Shown one piece after another: positions 46,489-54,897 of a stretch of 64,000 nt of DNA. The stretch spans positions 2,356,001 to 2,420,000 of the forward strand of contig CAWBYP010000002.1 of the NCBI GenBank assembly GCA_963793005.1, in the 5' to 3' direction. The notes beneath the pieces were generated by a model. The model ran no database searches and was not told the origin of the DNA. It saw only the letters and a program-made list of their open reading frames with translations. The number at the start of each line of letters is the position of its first letter. Position 1 is the first letter of the stretch. The translations under genes and the position numbers were made by a program. Source of the DNA: RPQJ01 sp963793005. Lineage in GTDB: Bacteria; Pseudomonadota; Gammaproteobacteria; Steroidobacterales; Steroidobacteraceae.

Positions 46489-46752
46489 CGCCCGGGCTGG
46501 AGTGGCGTTCGGATTAGTGTTCCGGGCAGGCGGCAGGCGCAATTAACTTCAACTGATATTACATAATCCCTGATCGGTCCAGCATGCCTGTGTGCGGTTT
46601 CGTGCTAATGTTCAGGCCGTTAGACGCCCGTGCCGCTCGAGTGTCGGGGCCGTGATCCAGGTCACATTGCCGTAACGCCGGGCTGGTTCACTTCAAGAAG
46701 AACATTTCGCTGCAAGTCGAGACGTGCTTGCGTGCAAGCCCAAGGGGATCAA

Positions 46753-48324
46753 ATGGAAATCGGAATCAGGCACATTATTGGTCTATCGGCCCTGCTTGCG
46801 ATGGGTTCGGCGGTAGCGTCGGAGCCCATCTGCCCTACGGGCACCCTGCTCAGAGCGGACACCAATGAGGTCACCGGGCACTATTTTCAACTCTACGCGG
46901 CTCCCGGAATCAGTTGGCAGTGCGCGAAAAGTAATGTCGCCCAACTAGAGGAAATCGATGGGGTTGCCGGTCATCTGGCCACGATCACTTCGGAAGACGA
47001 AGACCGGTTCGTAGACGATCTTCGGAAGGGTCTCCTGCCAGTGCCGGTCCAATCGGGTACGAGCCCGCCGAGTCCGCCGAGTCCGCCGGAAGTGTGGGTT
47101 GGCGGCATACAGTCGTCCGGTAGCGCTGCCGGTGCCGATTGGAGCTGGGACAACGGCGAAGGCCCGATCTCTACATCTCAAGTGCCGCTTCCTTCCTATT
47201 CCCGCTGGTTGCCCGGTGAGCCGAACGACAACACCGGTGCTGGCAGCGAGAACTATCTGGCGGTCGGGCTCAACAACCAGTTCGGCTGGAACGACGAGGG
47301 CGCCCTCGGCAACATCGGCGGCTACATCGTCGAATATGACCTGCCGCGCCTGGCCGATTGCGGCAGTGATCCGACCGGCGCGAGTTGCCAGACGATCAAG
47401 GGCCAGTTCCTGAAGATCCCGGCGGAATGGATAGACCCGGGCGATACGATCAAGTTCTCTGCGTATGAGTTCACCGATCCCCGCGTCGCCACTGGAAAAT
47501 GCGGCGTTGATGCCCTGCGACTGTTTGAACATCTGGGGCCATCTGAGACGTTGCTCATTCCGCCGTACCTGTGCGGCTCGCCCAAGTTCGTCGTCGTAGC
47601 AGTCGACGGCAGCGACCTCAATTTCACGACTGGCACCGTGCTGATCGAGAACGACACGACAACTGTGCTGCCTGGCAACAAGACCCCAGCCAACGCGGTA
47701 CCTGCTAACGTGCCCTACGTCTGCAAGGACACGACGGCGGGCTCGACCAATCCGGTGTACCCGGTGGTTCCAGGCGAGGATCCGCAGTATCAGGATATCG
47801 TCGTGTATCAGACGACTGACCCGAGCCGCATGCTGGAGAACCCGTCAAACCCCGGTGGTCCGCCCACCTCGGATTCACAGTTCATCGGCGCCGCGAGCGA
47901 AGTCACCAATGGGTGCGGCAGTTCGCGCGGCACGGGCAAGGAAACGTCCTACTTCGTGGTCGGCATGCACATCGACTTCGGCGCAGCGGGCTCGACCCCG
48001 GCCGGAAGCCACCAACGCTTCGTCGCGCTGACCCGCTACAAGCTGACGCTGCTGCAGCAGTCGGTTGAGGCTGCGAAGGCCTCCGGCACGCTGAAGAATG
48101 GCGACAGCACGAAGGGCATGAGTGCAGCGGTCAACACTGCCATCAGCAAGCTCGATCGTGGTGATTACAAGGGCGCGCTGGCGGCGGTTCAGAAGTTCCT
48201 GAAGTTCGTCGATGCGGCCATTTACACGCCGGTGCCGGAGAACAACTACAACGGCGAGCACCTGATGCGTGGCCAGAACATCGAGTTCACGCTGCGGGTC
48301 AAGGTGATGCCTTACGCGCCCTGA
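46753..48324 (+). CDS. Secreted protein with C-type lectin-like domain
   Basis: A 523-residue exported protein. Signal peptide to about AVASEP. Residues about 20-195 form a C-type lectin-like domain: GHLATITSEDEDRFV, then WVGG, SWDNGEGP, W.PGEPND and GWNDEGALGNIGGYIVEYD, with cysteines in place. A short proline/serine repeat (SPPSPPSPP) lies in a loop. The rest (about 200-523) is a beta-rich part with paired cysteines and a final helical segment. AAGGGG 6 nt before ATG 46753 decides the start. The 46489-46752 gap contains an AT-rich patch near 46541-46567 that may hold the promoter. Ligand unknown. Confidence 0.78.
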   Translation: MEIGIRHIIGLSALLAMGSAVASEPICPTGTLLRADTNEVTGHYFQLYAAPGISWQCAKSNVAQLEEIDGVAGHLATITSEDEDRFVDDLRKGLLPVPVQSGTSPPSPPSPPEVWVGGIQSSGSAAGADWSWDNGEGPISTSQVPLPSYSRWLPGEPNDNTGAGSENYLAVGLNNQFGWNDEGALGNIGGYIVEYDLPRLADCGSDPTGASCQTIKGQFLKIPAEWIDPGDTIKFSAYEFTDPRVATGKCGVDALRLFEHLGPSETLLIPPYLCGSPKFVVVAVDGSDLNFTTGTVLIENDTTTVLPGNKTPANAVPANVPYVCKDTTAGSTNPVYPVVPGEDPQYQDIVVYQTTDPSRMLENPSNPGGPPTSDSQFIGAASEVTNGCGSSRGTGKETSYFVVGMHIDFGAAGSTPAGSHQRFVALTRYKLTLLQQSVEAAKASGTLKNGDSTKGMSAAVNTAISKLDRGDYKGALAAVQKFLKFVDAAIYTPVPENNYNGEHLMRGQNIEFTLRVKVMPYAP

Positions 48325-48426
48325 TCGGCTGACCACTGAGGCTGTTGTCGCCGCCCGACCGCGGGCGAGCGGCTGAGGGATCGGGCTGGCGGCGACCCAG
48401 GCCGCCCGCCGGAGGTCCTGGAACAA

Positions 48427-48456
48427 CGAAGCCCGTGGCTCGAAGCACGGGCTTCG
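48427..48456 (+). terminator. Hairpin terminator candidate after the lectin-domain gene
   Basis: CGAAGCCCGTG (48427-48437) and CACGGGCTTCG (48446-48456) form an 11-bp stem with an 8-nt loop, about 100 nt after the stop. Only a weak T-rich tail follows. Confidence 0.6.
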
Positions 48457-48579
48457 TCATTCCTGGTGTAGTCTCTTGCCCGGACGTTGCGACCAACCCG
48501 GGGGAGACCGCATGCCGGACAAAGCAGCCGCCGAGCTGCCCGCGCTTCGCCCTGAGCTGCACAGGGGCTAGGGTCAGTC

Positions 48580-51500
48580 GTGGTTTCAGGCCTGCTGCTC
48601 ACGGTACTGGCGATTGCCTATCTCGGGCTGTTGTTCGCCGTGGCTTTCTATGGCGAGCGAAAGTCCGTCTACCCGGGCAACGCGCGCCTGCGTCCCTACA
48701 TCTACAGCCTTGCACTCGGCGTCTACTGCACTACATGGACGTTCTACGGCGCGGTCGGCACGGCCGTCAGCGGTGGGTGGGCCTACCTGCCGATCTACCT
48801 GGGTCCGGTGCTGCTGTTCGTGTTCGGCACGCCGTTCCTCGGCCGGCTGGTGGCAATTGCACGCGCGCACAACACGACTTCGATCGCCGACTTCATCTCG
48901 GCGCGGTTTGGCAAGAGTCCCGCGCTCGCTGCGCTGGTCGCGATCATTGCGCTGATCGCGGCCGTGCCTTACCTGGCACTGCAGTACAAGGCCGTCGGTA
49001 CCGGCATCGACGTCCTGACCGGCTCCGTGGGACAGGACCCGGCGTGGTTTGCCGACACCGCCTTGTGGGTGGCATTGCTGATGGCACTATTCGCAATGCT
49101 GTTCGGCACGCGTCGTCTCGACGCCACCGAGCACCACGAGGGCGTGATGCTCGCGATCGCGTTCGAATCGGTCGTCAAGCTGCTCGCGTTCGTCACGATC
49201 GGGGCGTTCGCCTTGCTGCACCTGGACGGCGCACCGGACATTTCCCACACCCGCCTCGGGGACATCGGCCAGATTGCAAGGCCGGATTTCGTCGCCGCAA
49301 CCGTGCTTTCCGCGGCCGCGGTGCTGTGCCTGCCAAGGCAGTTCCTGGTCGGGGTCGTAGAGTGCGCCGACCCGGCCGACCTGCGGAAGGCGCGCTGGCT
49401 GTTCTCGGGCTACCTGGTGATATTCACGCTGCTGGTGGTCCCGGTGGTGCTCGCCGGACTCGGCGCGAACCTTGGGGCGAGTCATCATCCGGACTCTTTC
49501 GTGCTCTCGCTGCCGATGGAGCACGGGGCAACCGGAGTGGCCGTGCTGGTATTCCTGGGAGGATTGTCCGCAGCGACGGCGATGGTGATCGTTGCGAGCA
49601 TTGCGCTCGCGACCATGGTTACCAACGACCTGGTGATGCCGGCGCTGTGGCGCAGCCGCTGGCTGCACCTCGATCGCAGCGCGGATGTCGGCAGGCTGGT
49701 GCTGTGGCTGCGGCGAGTGACGATCCTGCTGATCGCTTTGCTCGCGTATGCGTATCACCACGCCACCGTTGCTCCCGCGAGCCTTGCTTCCATCGGCCTG
49801 CTCGCATTCGCGGCGGTTGCACAGTTCGCGCCTGCGATCGTCACCGGCCTCTACTGGCGGGGGGCGACCCGTGAAGGCGTGTTCTGGGGGCTCACCGCCG
49901 GTTTTGGGGTCTGGCTCTACTCGCTGCTGCTGCCCAGCCTGATGGCCGGAGGAGTGATCGGCTGGCCGCTGTTCGAGCAGGGTCCATGGGGAATTTCCTG
50001 GTTGCGGCCGCAGAGCCTGTTCGGCATCGAGGTCATGAGTCCCGTAATACGAGGCGCGGTGATCGCGCTGGCAACCAACGTCGTGGTGCTGGTGCTGGTC
50101 TCGCGAGTGCGTGGCGTCTCGCTGCGCGACCGCATGGCCGCCACGTCCTTCCTGCGTGGCGGCGCACCGGTGGTGGGTGTCGCCGCCGCGGGCGGGGCGC
50201 GGGTCGGCGACCTGCTGGCGGTGATGGAGCGCATCCTGGGCGTGGATGGGGCCACTCGCGCGCTGGAGGGCTACCACACCGGCCTGCGCAGGCCGGTCCC
50301 GGCTGCCAGCGAACCCGCCGACCGCGGCCTGCTGCAATACATGGAACGCGTGCTCGCTGGCGCGATCGGCGCCTCATCGGCTCGGCTGATGTTCACGCAT
50401 GCGATGGCGGGACGCGGCATTCCGCCCGAGGACGTCGCGGAACTGCTCGACGAGACGTCGCAGGAACTGCGCTTCAGCCGGCAGCTGCTGCAGGCCACGA
50501 TGGAGAACGTTTCGCAGGGAATCGCCGTGGCGGATGCCGACGCGCGCATCGTGGCGTGGAACCGCTGCTATCTGGAGATGTTCGATTACCCCGACGACAT
50601 GGTGTATGTCGGCCGGCCGGTTGCGGACCTGATTCGCTGGAACGCGGAGCACGGCGAGTTCGGCGATTCGGATCCCGAGCCCCAGGTCGCGAAGCGCCTG
50701 ACGCACATGAAGGCCGGCACCGCCTACGTGACCCAGCGCACTCGTCGCAACGGCCACGTGTACGAAATCCGCGGACAGCCGCTGCCGGACGGCGGGTACG
50801 TGACCACCTACAACGACATCACCGACTTCAAGCGCACTGAGCGGGCGCTGCTCGAGGCGAAGCTGACACTCGAGCAGCGCGTCGAGGAACGCACCGGTGC
50901 TTTGCAGGCGGCCCTCGCGTCCCAGCAGCGCGCCAAGCGACAGGCAGAGGAAGCCAACGCGACCAAGACGCGATTCGTAGCCGCCGCCAGCCACGACCTG
51001 CTGCAGCCGCTCAACGCGGCACGCCTCTTCGCCTCGACGCTCGCCGAGCGCAAGGACGATCCCGAGGTCGTCGAAATCGCCGAGCGCATCGACAGCTCGA
51101 TGCGCGCCGCCGAGGAAGTCCTCGACGACATGCTCGACATCGCCCGCCTCGAAAGCGGGACGATGCGGACCGACATCGCGGATTTCTCGATGGACGAAAT
51201 CTTCGACGACATCGAACGGCAGTTCACGCCGCTGGCGATGCGGCGCGGGCTGCGGCTGCGCGTGACGAAACCGCGCTGCCGCGTGCGCAGCGACCGCGTT
51301 CTGTTGCGGCGCATCCTGCAGAACCTGGTCTCGAACGCGTTGCGCTACACGCAGCGCGGAGGCGTGCTGGTGAGTTGCCGGCGTCGTGGCCGGTTCGTCG
51401 AACTGCAGGTCTGGGACACCGGGCCCGGGATTCCGGAGAAGCACCAGCGCGCGATTTTCGACGAGTTTCGCCGGCTGGATCGGTCGTCGCCGTGGGGTGA

Positions 51501-52086
51501 GAAAGGCCTCGGCCTGGGCCTGTCGATCTGTCACCGCATGGCCCTGTTGCTTGGCCACGAACTCGGCGTGCGCTCGAACGTAGGGCACGGCTCCGTGTTC
51601 AGCCTGCGGGTGCCGCGCAGCAGCGCGGCGGAGCCGCCAGTTGCCGTCGTCGTCGACGACGAGCGGTCGGGCACGCCCGCCACGCTGGTCGGTCTTGCGG
51701 CGCTCTGCATCGATAACGAACCGGAGATTCTCGCCGGCATGAAGGCACTGATGTCGCGTTGGGGGGTGAGAGTGCTCGTGGCTGCGGATGCCGCCGAGGC
51801 GCGCGCGCTCTTTGAGCAGTGCCGGCCTGACGTGATCCTCGCCGATCACCGGCTCGGCGACGGTGAGATTGACGGTCTCGACCTGCTGCAGTCACTGCGG
51901 CGCGCCGGCGTCGAACCCGTGCCCGGCGCGCTCGTGACAGCGGACCACAGTGCTGCGCTGGCCGAACGCTCCCGGTCGCTGGGATACCCGGTGCTGCGCA
52001 AGCCGGTGAAGCCAGCCGCGCTGCGTGCGCTGCTCGGGTCGCTGGCGTCCCAGCGGCGGTCGGGCGGTGTGCCCGATCCGGGCTGA
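48580..52086 (+). CDS. crbS: Hybrid sensor histidine kinase with solute-symporter domain (CrbS-type)
   Basis: Sensor of the acetate switch in gammaproteobacteria; it would control acetate uptake and activation through CrbR. Residues about 1-510 are a sodium:solute-symporter-like membrane domain, followed by a PAS domain (about 630-740, MENVSQGIAVADADARIVAWN), a HisKA domain with ASHDLLQPL (phospho-acceptor H805), the ATPase domain with WDTGPGIPE and GLGLGLSI, and a receiver domain with phospho-acceptor D1089 (LADHRLG). GTG 48580 is the start, with only a weak ribosome site. It is tail-to-tail with crbR (1 nt apart) and close to acs and the symporter. The name rests on domain order and neighbourhood. 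Confidence 0.85.
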   Translation: MVSGLLLTVLAIAYLGLLFAVAFYGERKSVYPGNARLRPYIYSLALGVYCTTWTFYGAVGTAVSGGWAYLPIYLGPVLLFVFGTPFLGRLVAIARAHNTTSIADFISARFGKSPALAALVAIIALIAAVPYLALQYKAVGTGIDVLTGSVGQDPAWFADTALWVALLMALFAMLFGTRRLDATEHHEGVMLAIAFESVVKLLAFVTIGAFALLHLDGAPDISHTRLGDIGQIARPDFVAATVLSAAAVLCLPRQFLVGVVECADPADLRKARWLFSGYLVIFTLLVVPVVLAGLGANLGASHHPDSFVLSLPMEHGATGVAVLVFLGGLSAATAMVIVASIALATMVTNDLVMPALWRSRWLHLDRSADVGRLVLWLRRVTILLIALLAYAYHHATVAPASLASIGLLAFAAVAQFAPAIVTGLYWRGATREGVFWGLTAGFGVWLYSLLLPSLMAGGVIGWPLFEQGPWGISWLRPQSLFGIEVMSPVIRGAVIALATNVVVLVLVSRVRGVSLRDRMAATSFLRGGAPVVGVAAAGGARVGDLLAVMERILGVDGATRALEGYHTGLRRPVPAASEPADRGLLQYMERVLAGAIGASSARLMFTHAMAGRGIPPEDVAELLDETSQELRFSRQLLQATMENVSQGIAVADADARIVAWNRCYLEMFDYPDDMVYVGRPVADLIRWNAEHGEFGDSDPEPQVAKRLTHMKAGTAYVTQRTRRNGHVYEIRGQPLPDGGYVTTYNDITDFKRTERALLEAKLTLEQRVEERTGALQAALASQQRAKRQAEEANATKTRFVAAASHDLLQPLNAARLFASTLAERKDDPEVVEIAERIDSSMRAAEEVLDDMLDIARLESGTMRTDIADFSMDEIFDDIERQFTPLAMRRGLRLRVTKPRCRVRSDRVLLRRILQNLVSNALRYTQRGGVLVSCRRRGRFVELQVWDTGPGIPEKHQRAIFDEFRRLDRSSPWGEKGLGLGLSICHRMALLLGHELGVRSNVGHGSVFSLRVPRSSAAEPPVAVVVDDERSGTPATLVGLAALCIDNEPEILAGMKALMSRWGVRVLVAADAAEARALFEQCRPDVILADHRLGDGEIDGLDLLQSLRRAGVEPVPGALVTADHSAALAERSRSLGYPVLRKPVKPAALRALLGSLASQRRSGGVPDPG

Positions 52087-52087
52087 G

Positions 52088-52765
52088 CTATTCCGATTCC
52101 TCTGGCGGCGGCTTGACCGCCGAGCGGTCCGTCGCGAGCCGACCGGCAGCAAGCACAGCCTGCGTACGCGTTGCAACACGTAGCTTCCGCAGTATTGCGG
52201 TTACGTGCGCTTTTACAGTGGCCTCGGATACGTCGAGGTCGTAGGCAATCTGCTTGTTCAATTGTCCCGAGCACAGCGCACCGAGCACGCGGAACTGCTG
52301 CGGCGTCAGTTCCGCAATACGCTGCGCAATTTCGAGGTCCTCGTTGGTCGCGTGCGTGTCGCGGGGCTGGCGGTATCCCGGCGGCGTATAGATTTCGCCC
52401 GCCAGCACGGCCTCGATCGCCGCGCCTATCTGGCCCGCCTCGGTTGATTTCGGGATAAAGCCCTGCGCGCCGTAGCGCAGCGCGGCCGCAATTGTCTGCG
52501 GATCGTCATCCGCAGAGACGATCGCGACAGGCAGGCCGGGCCGTGTGCCGCGTACGTGGGCCAGCGCATTGAACCCCTGCGCACCCGGCATGTTGAGGTC
52601 CAGCAGCAGCAGGTCGGCATCGGGCTCGGCCTCGATGGCCGCGAGCAGGGAGGCAACAGAATCAGCCTCGACGAAACCGGTGCCTGGCTCGCGTCGCGCG
52701 ACGGCGGCCTTCAGGGCTTCGCGAAATAACGGATGGTCATCGGCGACGATGATCTGTAGGGTCAT
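52088..52765 (-). CDS. crbR: LuxR-family response regulator (CrbR-type)
   Basis: A 225-residue NarL/FixJ-type regulator: receiver domain with DDH (9-11), phospho-acceptor D56 (LLLLDLNMPG) and K106 region (IPKS), then a LuxR helix-turn-helix (about 148-210, LTPQQFRVLGALCSGQLNKQ, SEATVKAHVTAILRKL). It is the expected partner of the kinase at 48580 and, by homology to the acetate switch, an activator of acs and the symporter genes. ATG 52765 begins exactly at the receiver domain; the in-frame extension upstream to 53161 overlaps the porin gene and is rejected. Confidence 0.88.
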   Translation of the reverse strand: MTLQIIVADDHPLFREALKAAVARREPGTGFVEADSVASLLAAIEAEPDADLLLLDLNMPGAQGFNALAHVRGTRPGLPVAIVSADDDPQTIAAALRYGAQGFIPKSTEAGQIGAAIEAVLAGEIYTPPGYRQPRDTHATNEDLEIAQRIAELTPQQFRVLGALCSGQLNKQIAYDLDVSEATVKAHVTAILRKLRVATRTQAVLAAGRLATDRSAVKPPPEESE

Positions 52766-52807
52766 GCGCGCGAGACTACACCGAGGGGTCCGGCCGCGCC
52801 GGTCGCG

Positions 52808-52823
52808 TTCGACCAAAGGCGTA
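52808..52823 (+). promoter_or_regulatory. Candidate CrbR site between crbR and the DcaP-like porin
   Basis: TTCGACCAAAGGCGTA shares TTCGACCAAAGG with the site before the HIT gene (54361-54375) and CGACCAA with both sites before the DUF4212 gene. It lies about 60-75 nt before the porin start, in the divergent region with crbR. Confidence 0.45.
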
Positions 52824-52880
52824 TTTCGCCGACGAGATATCCGTCGCAGCATCGTGCCAATGCCAACCCGGGGGAAAGCC

Positions 52881-54257
52881 ATGCCTGTACAGAACCACTG
52901 CAGCCCTGTTCTTCGCCGTCTGGTCGTCGCGACGCTTTCGCTCGCGGCCCTGGGCGCATCGTCCAGCGTCCTGGCGCAGTCGACGGATACGTCGGCCAGG
53001 GAGGCAGCGCTCGAGGCTCGCGTCGCGGAACTCGAGAAGATGGTAAACGAGCTGGTGAAGGAAAAGCAGACGCCTGCGCCGGCGCCCGCGGCAGCCGCGG
53101 TCCCGGCGGGCAAGCAGCCCGTGCAGAGTGTCTCGCTGCTGCCGAACGCGGCGCCCGGCACGACGTTCTACGCCACCGGTTACGTCAAGGTTGACGCGAA
53201 CTGGACGTCTACGCCTGACGGTGAGATCCCCGATGGCTCGTCCGGTCGCGATTACTACGTGCCGGGCCAGACGCCGATCGGCGGGCTGGACGAGGGCACG
53301 GATTTCACGTTCCAGGCCAAGCAGACCCGCCTTATCGTCGGCACCAATACGCCGCTCGAGAGCGGCGACAACGTAAATACACACATAGAAGTCGACTTCT
53401 ACGGTTCTGCACTCGGCACGCAGAACGTATCGAACACCTACGCACCGGTGCTGCGGCAGGCCTTCATCCAGAGCAAGCACTGGCTGGTCGGCCAGGCCTG
53501 GTCCACGTACATGGATGTCGGTGCGCTGCCGGAGGCAGTGGACTTCGTGGGCCCGACCGACGGCACGATATTCATCCGCCAGTCGCAGTTGCGCTATACG
53601 TACGGCGGCTTCTCGTTTGCGATCGAAAACCCGCAGACCACGATTACCCCGTATACGTACAACACCGCTGGTGACCCCGTGATCGGCAGCTCGATTTCGA
53701 GCGACGACAATTCGTTCCCGGATTTCGTCGGTCGGTATGTATGGAAGGGTGACTGGGGCAGCATGACGCTGGCTGGCCTGGCGCGGCAGCTGAAGTACGA
53801 GAACCGGAGCACCAACGTCGACGACTCGACCTGGTCGGCGGCAGTCAGCTTCACCGGCAAGCTCAAGACCTGGGGCAAGGACGACGTCCGCTGGATGCTC
53901 AACTACGGCAACCTCGGGCGTTACAACGCCTTTGGCTTCACCAACGACGTCGCGCTCAGCCCGGATGGCCACTTCGACACGATCGACGGCTTTACCGGTT
54001 ACGTGGCGTATCGTCACTTCTGGACCGACAAGGTGCGCAGCACTTTGATGTATGCGGCACAGAGCTACGACAACCCAAGCGAACTGAACGGGTCCACGGT
54101 CAACCAGGCAAGCGAGAGCTGGTCGTTGAACTTCTTCTACTCGCCGATCCCGAAGCTCGACATCGGTGCGGAGTACCGATGGGCGAAGCGCGAGCTCGAG
54201 AACAACGACAACGGCTCGTTGAACCGGCTCCAGTTCACGACGAAGTACTCGTTCTAG
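52881..54257 (+). CDS. DcaP-like outer-membrane porin
   Basis: A 458-residue outer-membrane porin of the DcaP type, thought to pass small organic acids. A signal peptide (ending SSVLAQS) is followed by a short coiled coil (about 40-62, EAALEARVAELEKMVNEL), a proline/alanine linker and a beta-barrel starting FYATGYVKVDANW and ending in phenylalanine (TTKYSF). GGGGGAAA upstream of ATG 52881 supports the start. Placement beside crbR and acs suggests it serves uptake of acetate or related acids. Confidence 0.85.
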   Translation: MPVQNHCSPVLRRLVVATLSLAALGASSSVLAQSTDTSAREAALEARVAELEKMVNELVKEKQTPAPAPAAAAVPAGKQPVQSVSLLPNAAPGTTFYATGYVKVDANWTSTPDGEIPDGSSGRDYYVPGQTPIGGLDEGTDFTFQAKQTRLIVGTNTPLESGDNVNTHIEVDFYGSALGTQNVSNTYAPVLRQAFIQSKHWLVGQAWSTYMDVGALPEAVDFVGPTDGTIFIRQSQLRYTYGGFSFAIENPQTTITPYTYNTAGDPVIGSSISSDDNSFPDFVGRYVWKGDWGSMTLAGLARQLKYENRSTNVDDSTWSAAVSFTGKLKTWGKDDVRWMLNYGNLGRYNAFGFTNDVALSPDGHFDTIDGFTGYVAYRHFWTDKVRSTLMYAAQSYDNPSELNGSTVNQASESWSLNFFYSPIPKLDIGAEYRWAKRELENNDNGSLNRLQFTTKYSF

Positions 54258-54271
54258 GCGACAGTACGACC

Positions 54272-54326
54272 GGGGACATTCTCCTCTTCCGCGCGCAGCG
54301 CGGGGGAGGAGACTGTCCCCCTTTCT
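54272..54326 (+). terminator. Long hairpin terminator after the porin gene
   Basis: GGGGACA (54272-54278) pairs with TGTCCCC (54314-54320) as the base of a longer stem (CTCCTC/GAGGAG and GCGC pairs inside), followed by CTTTCTT. Confidence 0.75.
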
Positions 54327-54360
54327 TCGGTGGTCCACGCCGGATAGGCTAGCCTGGATC

Positions 54361-54375
54361 ATCCTTTGGTCGAAT
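54361..54375 (-). promoter_or_regulatory. Candidate CrbR site before the HIT-acs unit
   Basis: On the minus strand ATTCGACCAAAGGAT, sharing TTCGACCAAAGG with the site at 52808. It lies about 65-80 nt before the HIT start, suited to an activator. Confidence 0.45.
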
Positions 54376-54440
54376 CACCCTGCGTTCGGTGCATGGTGGC
54401 TGGATATACTCGACCAGGACACACGCCACGGTGACCGCCC

Positions 54441-54860
54441 ATGGCCTACGACCGGAACAACGTATTTGCGCGAATCCTGCGCGGAGAGATTCCAGCGCAT
54501 AAGGTGTACGAGGACGCGCACACGCTGGCATTCATGGACGTGATGCCGCAGTCGCCTGGCCACGCGCTGGTGATTCCGACCTACGGGGCAGAGAACCTGT
54601 ATGAGCTCGCACCGGAGGCGCTCGCAGCAACCATCCTCACGACGCAGCGCGTGGCCCGTGCGGTCCGCAAGGCATTCGACCCGCCCGGCATCCTGATAGC
54701 ACAGCTGAACGGTCTCGGCGCCGGCCAGAGCGTGTTCCACATCCATTTCCACATCATTCCGCGCTACGAGGGGCTCGACCTCACGCTGCACGCACGGGAA
54801 CTGGCTGACCCGAAGGTCCTGGCCGCGCAGGCCGAGAAGATTCGGGCCGCGCTCGAATGA
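54441..54860 (+). CDS. HIT family nucleotide hydrolase/transferase
   Basis: A 139-residue histidine-triad protein of the Hint type, hydrolysing nucleoside phosphoramidates or adenylates. VFHIHFHIIPRY (about 96-107) is the HxHxH catalytic triad; FARILRGEIPAHKVYED at the start is typical. It lies 37 nt before acs. A role in clearing mis-formed adenylate products near an adenylating enzyme is possible but unproven. Confidence 0.92.
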   Translation: MAYDRNNVFARILRGEIPAHKVYEDAHTLAFMDVMPQSPGHALVIPTYGAENLYELAPEALAATILTTQRVARAVRKAFDPPGILIAQLNGLGAGQSVFHIHFHIIPRYEGLDLTLHARELADPKVLAAQAEKIRAALE

Positions 54861-54897
54861 GCGCGCTTCACAACGAACCAGGCACGGGGAGACAAGC

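Noticed and set aside
52766..53161. N-terminal extension of the CrbR-type regulator
   Set aside because: The receiver domain begins at ATG 52765 and the extension runs antisense through the porin signal peptide.
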